DNA from: Compostibacter hankyongensis
GTDB taxonomy: Bacteria; Bacteroidota; Bacteroidia; Chitinophagales; Chitinophagaceae
NCBI RefSeq assembly: GCF_039541075.1
Contig: NZ_BAABFN010000022.1
Span: 383,122 to 447,121, forward strand
DNA length: 64,000 nucleotides
Reading direction: 5' to 3'
This document shows, one piece after another, positions 7,634 to 16,236 of this stretch. The number at the start of each line of letters is the position of its first letter. Position 1 is the stretch's first letter. Position numbers and translations under genes: made by a program. The notes below the pieces were generated by a model. That model worked only from the letters and a program-made list of their open reading frames with translations. It searched no databases and was not told the DNA's origin.

Positions 7634-8464
7634 TTATAATTTCTTTCCGTTTTTCCGTTGAATGATCAGCTTATCCGATCCTTTCTGCTTGCGTGTCTTG
7701 AGTCCTTTGGCGTATTTGCCGGTCCGGGAGCGGGGGTGACCGCCGGAGGCTTTTCCTTCGCCACCGCCCATCGGGTGGTCTACGGGGTTCATGGCTACGC
7801 CGCGGTTGCGGGGGCGGGTGCCTTTCCAGCGGTTACGGCCGGCCTTGCCCACAGATTCGAGGGCATGATCCGAGTTGGACACGGTGCCCACGGTGGCGGA
7901 GCAGGTGATCAGCACCTTTCTCAGCTCCCCGGAAGGCATCTTCAGTACGGCATATTTCTCTTCCTTGGCATTGAGCTGGGCATAGGTGCCGGCGCTGCGG
8001 GCGATGATGCCGCCCTGGCCGGGCTGCAGCTCAATATTGTGCACCACGGTACCCAGGGGCATATTCCTGAGCAGCAGGGCATTGCCCACTTCCGGAGCCA
8101 CGGTATCGCCGCTGACCACGGTGCTGCCGACCTGGAGCCCCTGCGGGGCCAGGATATACCGCTTTTCGCCGTCTGCATAGCTCAGCAGGGCGATAAAGGC
8201 GCTGCGGTTGGGATCATACTCGATGCTCTTTACCGTAGCGGGGATGTCTTTTTTGTTGCGCTTGAAATCGACCTTGCGGTAGGCCTGCTTGTGTCCTCCG
8301 CCGATATAGCGCATGGAGCGCCGGCCCTGCACGTTCCGTCCGCCCGTCTTTTTCTTGGGCTCCAGCAGGCTTTTCTCGGGCTGATCGGTCGTAATTTCAG
8401 CAAATGCGTTCCCGATTCTCCAGCGGGTGCCGGCGGTAACGGGTTTGAATTTCTTTAATGCCAT
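7634..8464 (-). CDS. rplB: 50S ribosomal protein L2
   Basis: L2 is needed for peptidyl transferase activity and subunit joining. The 276-residue product has the RNA-binding domain core (SMRYIGGGHKQAYRKVDFKR), GQGGIIARSAGTYAQL, and the C-terminal signature RGVAMNPVDHPMGGGEGKA that includes the conserved histidine. It lies 65 bases after rplW. Confidence 0.98.
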   Translation of the reverse strand: MALKKFKPVTAGTRWRIGNAFAEITTDQPEKSLLEPKKKTGGRNVQGRRSMRYIGGGHKQAYRKVDFKRNKKDIPATVKSIEYDPNRSAFIALLSYADGEKRYILAPQGLQVGSTVVSGDTVAPEVGNALLLRNMPLGTVVHNIELQPGQGGIIARSAGTYAQLNAKEEKYAVLKMPSGELRKVLITCSATVGTVSNSDHALESVGKAGRNRWKGTRPRNRGVAMNPVDHPMGGGEGKASGGHPRSRTGKYAKGLKTRKQKGSDKLIIQRKNGKKL

Positions 8465-8529
8465 TTCTTCAACTTTTGCGGCAGTTGACTGCCTTTCCTT
8501 TTATAGTGCTTCCCGGCGGGAAAAGCAGC

Positions 8530-8829
8530 TTAGATATTTGCAAACAGGTCGATGGTCTCTCCTTCGGCCAGCTTCACGGTAGCCTTTTTGTAAGGCGGAC
8601 GGCGGCCGGAGACAAAACCCGATTTGGTGTACCGGAACTTATTCTTTCCGGGAATGGTGTGGGTATTTACGGTATCCACGGTTACCCCGTAAAATGCTTC
8701 CACGGCCTTTTTGATCTCCAGCTTGTTGGCGGCCCTGGCCACAACAAAGGTGTAGCTACCCAGCTTGTCAGTCTGGTTATTGGCTTTTTCCGTTACCACG
8801 GGGCGGATCAAAATGTCTGAACTTTTCAT
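8530..8829 (-). CDS. rplW: 50S ribosomal protein L23
   Basis: L23 is the tunnel-exit docking protein for trigger factor and SRP. The 99-residue product starts MKSSDILIRPVVTEKANNQT and contains NKLEIKKAVEAFYGVTVDTV, the family signature. It lies 12 bases downstream of rplD. Confidence 0.97.
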   Translation of the reverse strand: MKSSDILIRPVVTEKANNQTDKLGSYTFVVARAANKLEIKKAVEAFYGVTVDTVNTHTIPGKNKFRYTKSGFVSGRRPPYKKATVKLAEGETIDLFANI

Positions 8830-8841
8830 GTCTGGGTCTGT

Positions 8842-9537
8842 TTACGCTTGCGCGGCGGGCGCTTCCCCGGCCGCTGCCTGTACGTCGTTGTTATTTTCGC
8901 CCGTTGCTTCCCCGCTCTGCGCAAATATCTTGGCGGCGCTTTCCGAGAAAACAAGGTAATGGCTGTTCATGATGTCGTAGGTGTTGATATCGCTCAGCAG
9001 GGCGCCCAGCACGGTAGGCACATTGCGCATGGAGCGGTACAGCACATCGTTGTATTCCGGCGTCACAAAGAGGGTACGCTTGCCGTCGACATTGATCTGC
9101 AGGTTTTTCAGCACTTTTACGAAATCCTGGGTCCTGGGCGTTTCGGGCTGCAGGTCTTCCAGCACCAGGATGCTGTTTTCCTTGGCCTTATGGGCAAGGG
9201 CGGATACCTTGGCCAGGTCTTTCACCTTGCGGTTCAGCTTGAAGCTGTAGTCGCGGGGTTTGGGGCCGAAGATGGTGCCGCCGCCGCGGAACAGCGGGTT
9301 GCGGATATTCCCCTTGCGGGATCCGCCGGTACCCTTCTGCCGGTGCAGCTTCCGGGAGGAGCCTTTTACTTCCAGCCGGGTCTTTACCTTATGGGTGCCC
9401 TGGCGCTGTGCGGCCAGGTGCTGCTTTACCGACAGCCAGATCACATGATCGTTCGGTTCCGTCCCGAAAATCTCGTCCGGCAGTTCAACGGTTCTTCCGG
9501 TCTGCTGTCCTTCCTTATTTAAAACGTTGAGTTGCAT
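8842..9537 (-). CDS. rplD: 50S ribosomal protein L4
   Basis: L4 lines the upper exit tunnel. The 231-residue product has the tunnel loop (KVKGSSRKLHRQKGTGGSRK region, RNPLFRGGGTIFGPKPRDYS) and the globular core. Its last 20 residues form an Ala/Asn-rich tail (GENNNDVQAAAGEAPAAQA), longer than in many L4 proteins. It abuts rplC with one base between them. Confidence 0.97.
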   Translation of the reverse strand: MQLNVLNKEGQQTGRTVELPDEIFGTEPNDHVIWLSVKQHLAAQRQGTHKVKTRLEVKGSSRKLHRQKGTGGSRKGNIRNPLFRGGGTIFGPKPRDYSFKLNRKVKDLAKVSALAHKAKENSILVLEDLQPETPRTQDFVKVLKNLQINVDGKRTLFVTPEYNDVLYRSMRNVPTVLGALLSDINTYDIMNSHYLVFSESAAKIFAQSGEATGENNNDVQAAAGEAPAAQA

Positions 9538-9538
9538 A

Positions 9539-10162
9539 TCAGTTTTGAATTAAAACGATGGAACCAATGTGACCGGGAACGGAGCCACTTACCAGTATAT
9601 AATTCTTATCCGGGAATATCTTTACTACCCGCAGCCCTTTCACCTTCACGCGCTCGGCGCCCATCTGGCCGGCCATGCGCATGCCCTTGAACACGCGGGA
9701 GGGGAACGAGGAGCCGCCTACCGAGCCGGGAGCCCGCTGGCGGTCGTGCTGGCCGTGGGAGGATTCGCCCACACCGCTGAAGCCATGGCGTTTTACCACC
9801 CCCTGGAATCCCTTTCCCTTGGAGGTACCCACTACATCTACTTTTTCGCCTTCGGCAAATATTTCACAGGTGAGGGCTTCACCCAGGGCTTTTTCTATGC
9901 TGCTGTCCGGGTTGCGGAGCTCGCGTACGATACGTTTGGGGGCTGTGCCGGCTTTGGAGAAGTGCTGCCGGAGCGCTTTGGGGGTGTTTTTTTCCTTGCG
10001 ATCGCCAAAAGCAATCTGGAGGGCCTGATAACCGTCGGTATCTGCTGTTTTTACCTGGGTTACCACACAGGGACCAGCTTCGATGATGGTGCAGGCGGTC
10101 TGCTTACCATTCGGCTCAAAAATGCTGGTCATGCCGATCTTCTTACCAATGATCCCTTTCAT
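9539..10162 (-). CDS. rplC: 50S ribosomal protein L3
   Basis: L3 is an early assembly protein reaching to the peptidyl transferase centre. From the ATG at 10160-10162 it is 207 residues and starts MKGIIGKKIGMTSIFEPNGK, the standard start in this phylum; an ATG five codons upstream is possible. The region GVGESSHGQHDRQRAPGSVG is the L3 signature loop. Confidence 0.96.
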   Translation of the reverse strand: MKGIIGKKIGMTSIFEPNGKQTACTIIEAGPCVVTQVKTADTDGYQALQIAFGDRKEKNTPKALRQHFSKAGTAPKRIVRELRNPDSSIEKALGEALTCEIFAEGEKVDVVGTSKGKGFQGVVKRHGFSGVGESSHGQHDRQRAPGSVGGSSFPSRVFKGMRMAGQMGAERVKVKGLRVVKIFPDKNYILVSGSVPGHIGSIVLIQN

Positions 10163-10235
10163 GACTGTTACTTTCACCCAGCGCCTGAGGGTGTTTCGTG
10201 CTCTCCTCAGGATGGGCCGTTCTCAATATGTTTTG

Positions 10236-10541
10236 TCAGGCCTTGATCTCCACGTCTACACCGGAGGGCAGGTCCAGCTTGGACAGCGCATCCACGGTAC
10301 GGGACGAGGAGGTATAAATATCCAGCAGGCGCTTGTGGGTGCTCAGCTGGAACTGTTCGCGCGCTTTCTTGTTCACGTGCGGCGACTTCAGTACGGTAAA
10401 GATCTTCTTTTCCGTGGGCAGGGGAATAGGGCCGGTTACCACTGCACCGGTGCTGCGCACGGTTTTTACGATCTTCTCGGCGGATTTATCAACCAGATTA
10501 TGATCGTAAGATTTCAGTTTGATACGGATTCTTTGTGACAT
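10236..10541 (-). CDS. rpsJ: 30S ribosomal protein S10
   Basis: S10 is a small-subunit head protein and, as NusE, a transcription antitermination partner. From the ATG at 10539-10541 the product is 101 residues, starts MSQRIRIKLKSYDHNLVDKS and contains TGPIPLPTEKKIFTVLKSPH. The open frame runs further upstream, but that part lies over the promoter and is not expected to be translated. It is the first gene of the S10 transcription unit. Confidence 0.97.
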   Translation of the reverse strand: MSQRIRIKLKSYDHNLVDKSAEKIVKTVRSTGAVVTGPIPLPTEKKIFTVLKSPHVNKKAREQFQLSTHKRLLDIYTSSSRTVDALSKLDLPSGVDVEIKA

Positions 10542-10586
10542 ACGGGTATATATAAATCTGCGCTTACCACCCAATTTTTGGGACGG

Positions 10587-10617
10587 CAAAGGTAAGCGGA
10601 TTATTTGATATTGCAAA
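10587..10617 (-). promoter_or_regulatory. rpsJ (S10 operon) promoter
   Basis: On the minus strand TTTG (10614-10617) is followed by 19 bases and TACCTTTG (10587-10594), an exact match to the Bacteroidota -33/-7 pattern. It gives a leader of about 40 bases before rpsJ. The same TACCTTTG element precedes fusA and rpsL. Confidence 0.85.
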
Positions 10618-10668
10618 GAAAAGCGGGCAAAGATTTTTCTGCTTTCCTGCTTCCGGACCGGGTTTTTG

Positions 10669-10732
10669 GCGGTTTTCCGCAAAACGCCTTGCGGTTCCCC
10701 GCAAAATCCCGGCGGCTTCCGGCAAAAAAACC
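10669..10732. repeat. Three tandem 22-base GC-rich repeats
   Basis: Three units of 21-22 bases start at 10669, 10691 and 10712. Each has a GCGG arm, a short spacer, a CCGC or CGGC arm, and then AAAA. The first two units can form small four-base-pair hairpins. They lie between the fusA terminator and the rpsJ promoter, upstream of its -33 element. Confidence 0.6.
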
Positions 10733-10753
10733 ACCCGGCGCAGGGCCGGGTGG
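10724..10753 (-). terminator. Intrinsic terminator after fusA
   Basis: A perfect 9-base-pair stem (CCACCCGGC at 10731-10739 with GCCGGGTGG at 10745-10753) has a 5-base loop. On the minus strand it is followed by seven T. It lies 43 bases past the fusA stop and separates fusA from the S10 operon. Confidence 0.9.
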
Positions 10754-10796
10754 ACATTTATTTTCAGTATTTCCCTGTTCCGGGCACGGGGCCGGC

Positions 10797-12941
10797 TCAG
10801 GCGTTTACCTTGCCTTTCACCTTGGCCACTACTTCGTCGGCAATACCGCTGGGGGTCGGCGAATAGTGGGAAAACTCCATGATGGAGGTGGCACGGCCGG
10901 AGGTGATAGAGCGCAGCTGGGTCACATACCCGAACATTTCGCTCAGGGGCACTTTGGCCTTGATGACCTGGGCGCCGGCGCGGGAATCCATGCCTTCCAG
11001 CAGGCCCCGGCGACGGTTGAGGTCGCCCGTCACATCCCCCATGTACTGGTCCGGCGTGGTTACTTCTACCTTCATGATCGGTTCCAGCAGCACCGGCTTG
11101 GTCTTCCGGGCGGCTTCGCGGAAGGCGGACTTCGCGCACAGCTCAAAGGACATCGAATCCGAGTCCACCGGGTGGAAGGACCCGTCGAACAGGCGGATCT
11201 TCATGTTATCCAGCGGATAGTTGGCCAGGGGACCGGTCTGCATAGACTGCTCAAATCCCTTTTGTATGGCCGGGATAAATTCCTTGGGGATCGATCCGCC
11301 AAAGATATCGTTTACAAACTGAAGATGCTGTCCTTCATTGGCCTGCAGCCATTCTGCCTCGGCGGGCCCCATCTCGAACTGGATATCGGCGAATTTACCG
11401 CGTCCGCCCGTCTGCTTCTTGTACACTTCGCGGTGCTCGATCGTCTGGGTCAGCGCTTCCTTGTAGGCCACCTGGGGAGCGCCCTGGTTGACCTCCACCT
11501 TGAACTCGCGGCGCATACGGTCCACGATGATCTCCAGGTGAAGCTCGCCCATGCCACTCAGCACGGTCTGCCCGGTTTCCTCGTCGGTTTTCACGGTAAG
11601 GGTGGGATCTTCCTCGATCAGCTTGGCGATGGCCATGCCCATCTTGTCCACATCCACCTGGGTCTTGGGCTCAACGGCCACGGAGATCACCGGCTCGGGG
11701 AAGGTCATGGATTCCAGCACGATGGGGGCGCTTTCCAGACAGAGGGTATCCCCCGTCTTGATATCTTTAAAGCCCACGGCGGCGCCGATGTCGCCGGCTT
11801 CGATCGCATCGATGGGGTTCTGCTTGTTGGAGTGCATCTGCATGATCCGGCTGATGCGCTCCTTCTTGCCCGTACGGGTGTTCAGCACATAGGAACCGGA
11901 TTCCAGCCGTCCGGAATACACCCGGAAGAAGGCCAGGCGGCCCACAAAGGGGTCGGTAGCGATCTTAAAGGCCAGGGCGGCGAAGGGCTCGGATGCATCG
12001 GGCTTGCGGGATTCTTCCTTGCCGGTATCGGGGTTGGTCCCCGTTACGGCTTCCACGTCAGCGGGAGCGGGCAGGTACCGCACCACGGCATCCAGCATCT
12101 TCTGCACCCCTTTGTTCTTGAAAGAGGAGCCGCAGAGCATGGGGATGATGGCCATGTCGATGGTAGCGTGGCGGATGGCATTATGGATCTCGTCTTCGGT
12201 GATGGTAGCGGGGTCTTCAAACCATTTTTCCAGCAGCTTCTCGTCATATTCGGCCACGGCTTCCACCAGCTTGCCCCGCCATTCTTCGGCTTCCGCCTTC
12301 ATGTCTTCGGGGATCTCCACTTCTTCGTATTTGGCACCTTTGGACTCTTCGTCCCAGATGATGCCTTTCATGGTGATCAGGTCCACGACGCCCTTAAAGG
12401 TATCTTCGGCGCCGATCGGCAGCACCAGGGGCACGGGGTTGGCGCCCAGCATCTCGCGGATCTGCTTTACCACATTGAGGAAGTCGGCTCCTGCACGGTC
12501 CATCTTGTTGACAAACCCGATGCGGGGCACCTTGTACCGGTTGGCCTGACGCCAAACGGTCTCGGACTGGGGCTCCACGCCGGACACGGCGCAGAACAGC
12601 GCTACCAGCCCGTCCAGCACACGCAGGGAGCGTTCCACCTCTACGGTGAAGTCCACGTGGCCCGGGGTATCGATGATGTTGAATTTATACGTTTTGGTAT
12701 CCGCAGTTTTTTCTCCCTGATGGGTGGGGAAGTTCCAGAAGCAGGTAGTGGCCGCGGAAGTAATGGTGATGCCCCTCTCCTGTTCCTGTTCCATCCAGTC
12801 CATGGTAGCGGCGCCCTCGTGCACCTCTCCTATCTTGTGGGTTTTACCGGTGTAGTAGAGAATACGCTCGGTGGTGGTGGTTTTGCCGGCATCAATATGT
12901 GCCGCAATACCAAAGTTGCGTTGAAGTTTTAGATCTGCCAT
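10797..12941 (-). CDS. fusA: Elongation factor G
   Basis: EF-G is the translocation GTPase of the ribosome. The 714-residue product has the G1 motif AHIDAGKTTTTERIL, G3 DTPGH, G4 NKMD, and domains II-V with GMGELHLEIIVDRM and RGRGxFxD-like GGRGKFADIQFEM. Length is normal. It has its own promoter and terminator, so it is a separate unit between rpsL-rpsG and rpsJ; no tuf gene follows it. Confidence 0.98.
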   Translation of the reverse strand: MADLKLQRNFGIAAHIDAGKTTTTERILYYTGKTHKIGEVHEGAATMDWMEQEQERGITITSAATTCFWNFPTHQGEKTADTKTYKFNIIDTPGHVDFTVEVERSLRVLDGLVALFCAVSGVEPQSETVWRQANRYKVPRIGFVNKMDRAGADFLNVVKQIREMLGANPVPLVLPIGAEDTFKGVVDLITMKGIIWDEESKGAKYEEVEIPEDMKAEAEEWRGKLVEAVAEYDEKLLEKWFEDPATITEDEIHNAIRHATIDMAIIPMLCGSSFKNKGVQKMLDAVVRYLPAPADVEAVTGTNPDTGKEESRKPDASEPFAALAFKIATDPFVGRLAFFRVYSGRLESGSYVLNTRTGKKERISRIMQMHSNKQNPIDAIEAGDIGAAVGFKDIKTGDTLCLESAPIVLESMTFPEPVISVAVEPKTQVDVDKMGMAIAKLIEEDPTLTVKTDEETGQTVLSGMGELHLEIIVDRMRREFKVEVNQGAPQVAYKEALTQTIEHREVYKKQTGGRGKFADIQFEMGPAEAEWLQANEGQHLQFVNDIFGGSIPKEFIPAIQKGFEQSMQTGPLANYPLDNMKIRLFDGSFHPVDSDSMSFELCAKSAFREAARKTKPVLLEPIMKVEVTTPDQYMGDVTGDLNRRRGLLEGMDSRAGAQVIKAKVPLSEMFGYVTQLRSITSGRATSIMEFSHYSPTPSGIADEVVAKVKGKVNA

Positions 12942-12986
12942 GATAGTTGGAATAACAAGTAAAGCTTATTGTCTTATTTCGGGGTG

Positions 12987-13018
12987 CAAAGGTAGACTAT
13001 TCCAGGCGAAACGTCAAA
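12987..13018 (-). promoter_or_regulatory. fusA promoter
   Basis: On the minus strand TTTG (13015-13018), a 20-base spacer and TACCTTTG (12987-12994) match the Bacteroidota promoter pattern. It lies about 45 bases upstream of the fusA start and directly behind the rpsG terminator. Confidence 0.8.
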
Positions 13019-13042
13019 TCCGGAACCGGTACAAACCGGAAC

Positions 13043-13071
13043 AAAAAAGACCCACTGTAAACAAGTGGATC
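13043..13071 (-). terminator. Intrinsic terminator after rpsG
   Basis: On the minus strand, arms GATCCACT and AGTGGGTC (13049-13071, one G-T pair) with a 7-base loop are followed by six T. It lies 36 bases past the rpsG stop and ends the rpsL-rpsG unit before the fusA promoter. Confidence 0.85.
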
Positions 13072-13107
13072 CTGTCTGTTTCACTGGGAATATCAGGCCG
13101 GTGATGA

Positions 13108-13575
13108 TCAGAGCCTGAAATGGGAGAAGGCCTTGTTGGCTTCCGCCATCCTGTGGGTATCCTCTTTCTTTTTGAAGGCTCCGCCTTCGCCTTTACTGGC
13201 GGCCACGATCTCCTGCGCCAGCTTTTCGGCCATGCTCTTGCCATGACGGGATGCCGCATAGCGGACCAGCCATTTGATGCTCAGGGAAACCTTCCGGTCG
13301 GCCCGTACTTCGGCCGGTATCTGGAAGGTGGCTCCGCCGATACGGCGGCTTCTTACTTCCACGGCGGGGGTCACATTGGCCAGGGCTTTCTTCCACACTT
13401 CGTAGCCGTTTTCGCCGGTTTGCTGGTTGATACGGTCTACCGCATCATAGAATATACGGTAGGCGGTGCTTTTCTTTCCCTGCAGCATGATGTTGTTCAC
13501 AAAGCGGGTTACCAGCCTGTCGTTGAAGCGCGGATCGGGCGCCAGCGGTAATTTTTTTGCAGCTTGTTTTCTCAT
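13108..13575 (-). CDS. rpsG: 30S ribosomal protein S7
   Basis: S7 starts assembly of the 30S head and contacts the E-site. The 155-residue product contains DPRFNDRLVTRFVNNIMLQG and the signature GGATFQIPAEVRADRK, and ends MAEANKAFSHFRL. It is the second gene of the rpsL-rpsG unit, 64 bases after rpsL. Confidence 0.98.
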   Translation of the reverse strand: MRKQAAKKLPLAPDPRFNDRLVTRFVNNIMLQGKKSTAYRIFYDAVDRINQQTGENGYEVWKKALANVTPAVEVRSRRIGGATFQIPAEVRADRKVSLSIKWLVRYAASRHGKSMAEKLAQEIVAASKGEGGAFKKKEDTHRMAEANKAFSHFRL

Positions 13576-13639
13576 TTACTTGGGTCGGTTAACAGTTGTC
13601 AGTTAACGGTTGAACGGTTTGGATCACAGACCGTTCCGG

Positions 13640-14023
13640 TTATTTGGCAGCTTTCTTTTCGCGTTTGGTGCCGTACTTGGAACGGCTTTGCTTCCGGTCT
13701 TTTACGCCGGCGGTATCCAGGGCACCGCGGACGATGTGGTAACGCACGCCGGGCAGGTCTTTTACACGTCCTCCGCGCACCAGCACGATGGAGTGCTCCT
13801 GGAGGTTGTGTCCTTCACCGGGGATGTAGGCGATCACCTCGATCTTGTTGGTCAGCTTCACCTTGGCGACCTTCCGCAGGGCGGAGTTGGGCTTTTTGGG
13901 CGTAGTGGTATATACGCGGGTGCATACGCCGCGGCGCTGCGGGCAGTTATCCAGGGCCCTGGATTTGGATTTGGCCCGGATAATGGTCCTTCCTTTTCTT
14001 ACTAACTGTTGAATGGTAGGCAT
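13640..14023 (-). CDS. rpsL: 30S ribosomal protein S12
   Basis: S12 lies at the decoding centre and is the classic streptomycin-resistance site. From the ATG at 14021-14023 it is 127 residues, starts MPTIQQLVRKGRTIIRAKSK and contains TPKKPNSALRKVAKVKL and EGHNLQEHSIVLVRGGRVKD. The conserved lysines at the streptomycin-linked positions look wild type. An upstream extension of the open frame crosses the promoter and is not real. Confidence 0.98.
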   Translation of the reverse strand: MPTIQQLVRKGRTIIRAKSKSRALDNCPQRRGVCTRVYTTTPKKPNSALRKVAKVKLTNKIEVIAYIPGEGHNLQEHSIVLVRGGRVKDLPGVRYHIVRGALDTAGVKDRKQSRSKYGTKREKKAAK

Positions 14024-14091
14024 GCTCTTACCTTGATTTTTACCGGTTGCACGGTTTAAACAACTCCGGTTATTATACGAATTTGGGAGGG

Positions 14092-14123
14092 CAAAGGTAG
14101 GTGATTCCGGATAAAAAAGCAAA
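14092..14123 (-). promoter_or_regulatory. rpsL-rpsG promoter
   Basis: On the minus strand TTTG (14120-14123), a 20-base spacer and TACCTTTG (14092-14099) match the Bacteroidota promoter pattern. The leader to rpsL is about 65 bases. Its upstream edge touches the ilvE terminator. Confidence 0.8.
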
Positions 14124-14127
14124 ATGA

Positions 14128-14166
14128 AAAACAAAAAACCGGCGTGCCCGTCAAAAACACGCCGGT
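14128..14166 (-). terminator. Intrinsic terminator after ilvE
   Basis: A perfect 9-base-pair stem, ACCGGCGTG (14138-14146) with CACGCCGGT (14158-14166), has an 11-base loop. On the minus strand it is followed by TTTTTTGTTTTT. It ends ilvE transcription just before the rpsL promoter. Confidence 0.88.
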
Positions 14167-14244
14167 AACCTTAATCACCTGTTGAATCAACAGTATCGTC
14201 GGCAGGGCCGTACCGTTTCAGACGGCGCGGAGCCCTGTTTGTTT

Positions 14245-15369
14245 TCAGTCGATCCGCCGGCACCAGCCATGGGGATCGTTCTTGCCGAAATGCACATCCC
14301 CGAGCCGCTGCAGCAGCGCCGGAGCAATGGTCCACGCTTCCGGGCGGAACTGCAGGTGGTGCTCCCGGTAGGTCATTTCCGCCACATAGGATATTCCGGC
14401 CGCGGTGCCTGTCCCGAATACCTCGCGGAGGGTGCCCTGCCGGTAAGCCTCCAGCACCTCGTCGATGGACAGGGGACGTTCCTCCACTTTCAGCCCCTGC
14501 TCATGCATCAGCGCGATGACCGTATCGCGGGTCACCCCGTCGAGGATGGTACCTTCGTCCAGGTCGGCGGTCACCGCCGTATCGCCGATGATCACAAAAA
14601 AGTTCATGGTCCCGCATTCCTGCAGGTATTTATGCTGAATACCGTCTATCCAGAGGATCTGGTCGTATCCCTGCCGCTGCACCTCGAGGGCGGGCATCAG
14701 GCTTCCGGCATAGTTGCCGGCCGATTTGGCAAAGCCGGTCCCTCCGGGGAAAGCCCGTACGTACTTTTCCTGCACCACCAGCTTTACGGGCTTATTGTAA
14801 TAGGCGCCCGCGGGGGAATTGATGATCATAAAGCGGTAGCTTCCCGAGGGACGTACGCCCAGGAAGGCATCGGTGGCAAACATAAAGGGCCGGATATAGA
14901 GGGAGCAGCCTTCCGCCTCGGGTATCCAGGCGCGGTCCAGGCTAATCAGCTGCTCCATGCCCGATAAAAAGATATCCTCCGGCACCGGCGGCATAGCCAG
15001 CCTTTCGGCGGACTTCAGAAAACGCTCGTAATTTTTCTCCGGACGGAACAGCAGGGGAGCGCCGTCCTCGTCACGGTAAGCCTTTATGCCTTCGAAGATG
15101 GATTGTCCGTAATGCAGGGCCGAGTTGGCCGGGCTGACGCTGAACTCTCCGTAGGGCACGATATGCGCCGGCTGCCAGCTGCCGTCCGCGAAATCGGCGA
15201 CCAGCATATGATCGGCAAATATCTTTCCAAACCCGAGGTTGGAAAAATCCACTTCCCCGAGATGACTTTTCCGCACCCGTTCCACCGGGAACAGTCCGCC
15301 GGTCTTCCGCTCCTTCCCTTCCGCTGCTGCCGGTTTTACAGCGGCTTCCTTGGTCCCTATGTCTTCCAT
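14245..15369 (-). CDS. ilvE: Branched-chain amino acid aminotransferase
   Basis: This PLP enzyme interconverts leucine, isoleucine and valine with their 2-oxo acids, using glutamate/2-oxoglutarate. The 374-residue protein is of the longer fold-type IV form: HYGQSIFEGIKAYR near residue 87, SLYIRPFMFATDAFLGVRPS near 156, the PLP lysine K215 in GFAKSAGNYAGS, and the phosphate-binding GTGTAAGI. The first 25 residues (MEDIGTKEAAVKPAAAEGKE) are an Ala/Glu/Lys-rich extension. It stands alone with its own terminator. Confidence 0.95.
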   Translation of the reverse strand: MEDIGTKEAAVKPAAAEGKERKTGGLFPVERVRKSHLGEVDFSNLGFGKIFADHMLVADFADGSWQPAHIVPYGEFSVSPANSALHYGQSIFEGIKAYRDEDGAPLLFRPEKNYERFLKSAERLAMPPVPEDIFLSGMEQLISLDRAWIPEAEGCSLYIRPFMFATDAFLGVRPSGSYRFMIINSPAGAYYNKPVKLVVQEKYVRAFPGGTGFAKSAGNYAGSLMPALEVQRQGYDQILWIDGIQHKYLQECGTMNFFVIIGDTAVTADLDEGTILDGVTRDTVIALMHEQGLKVEERPLSIDEVLEAYRQGTLREVFGTGTAAGISYVAEMTYREHHLQFRPEAWTIAPALLQRLGDVHFGKNDPHGWCRRID

Positions 15370-15471
15370 AAATGGTGAATTGAATTTATCTTGCAGCTTT
15401 TATTGCTTACTATTGCAAATAAACGGAATTTTTACCTGCGGAAGATCATTTCGCCTTACTTTTTCTGTGTC

Positions 15472-16170
15472 ATGAGCTTACAGGCCCTGCCCCTCGATCC
15501 TTATTTGCTGGCCGGTATATACCGGGAGCCTTTGGTACCGGCTGTTCCCGCCGGGGAAGGATTGGACGGGGCCGGGGAAAGTCCGGATAGCCCCGGCGAA
15601 GGGTTGAATACCGCCGGGCCGGAGGCTGCTGTGGCGGACACCGCTTCCGCAGCAACAGCGGCTGCGGAGACGGAGGCTGCTCCGGGAACAGCCGCTTTGA
15701 CAGGAACAGACTCCGCTGCAGGAACGGCCGCTTCGGCGGGGACAGCGGCTCCGGCGGGGACTGCCGACCCGGTATCCGAAACTTTAGCGCCCCCCCTCCG
15801 TTCCCTCGGGGGCAACCGGCGGCAGGTGCTGGTGATCGTCGAGGACGCGTCCACCGCGTTTCTGGATGAGGAACAGTTTGCCTTTTTTACCAAGATACTG
15901 GGCGCCGTGCAGCACAGCATGGCGGACATCGCCCTGGTGAACCTGGCCCACAGCCCGGGAATGAGCTTCGGGGCATTGCAGGAGCAGTTCCGTCCCCGGA
16001 AAGTACTGCTGTTCGGCGATGCCCTGGCGGAGCTGCCGGCGCAGCGCAACGCGGTGCTGCAGACAACAGAAAAGCTGCCCCTGCTGCGCACCGATACGTT
16101 GCAGCAGCTGGAAAGCGACCGGGAACGGAAGCGGCTTTTCTGGGGCGCGCTGAAACTGTTTTTTTCCTGA
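15472..16170 (+). CDS. Conserved unknown protein with Ala/Gly/Thr-rich linker
   Basis: I do not recognise a named family. The 232-residue product (ATG at 15472, MSLQALPLDPYLLAGIYREP) has a short N-terminal motif and a low-complexity Ala/Gly/Thr/Glu linker at about residues 25-105 with GTAA-like repeats. The C-terminal domain alternates strands and helices (RQVLVIVEDAS, DIALVNLAH, KVLLFGDAL). No signal peptide or membrane segment is seen. A start 81 bases upstream is possible but adds an unlikely leader. It is followed by rdgB after 66 bases in the same direction. Confidence 0.7.
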   Translation: MSLQALPLDPYLLAGIYREPLVPAVPAGEGLDGAGESPDSPGEGLNTAGPEAAVADTASAATAAAETEAAPGTAALTGTDSAAGTAASAGTAAPAGTADPVSETLAPPLRSLGGNRRQVLVIVEDASTAFLDEEQFAFFTKILGAVQHSMADIALVNLAHSPGMSFGALQEQFRPRKVLLFGDALAELPAQRNAVLQTTEKLPLLRTDTLQQLESDRERKRLFWGALKLFFS

Positions 16171-16236
16171 CATACCGGGCCGGCCGCCGGAACTCCCGAA
16201 CAAGCGGAACGGCCCCGGAACCATATATCTGACCTG

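Noticed and set aside
10564..11139. A 191-codon minus-strand open frame overlapping the fusA 3' end and the rpsJ promoter
   Set aside because: It is out of frame with fusA and crosses the intrinsic terminator; it is a codon-bias shadow.
10605..12932. A 775-codon open frame on the plus strand across fusA
   Set aside because: It lies fully antisense to an intact EF-G gene and has no protein-like pattern; GC-rich codon use leaves the opposite strand free of stops.
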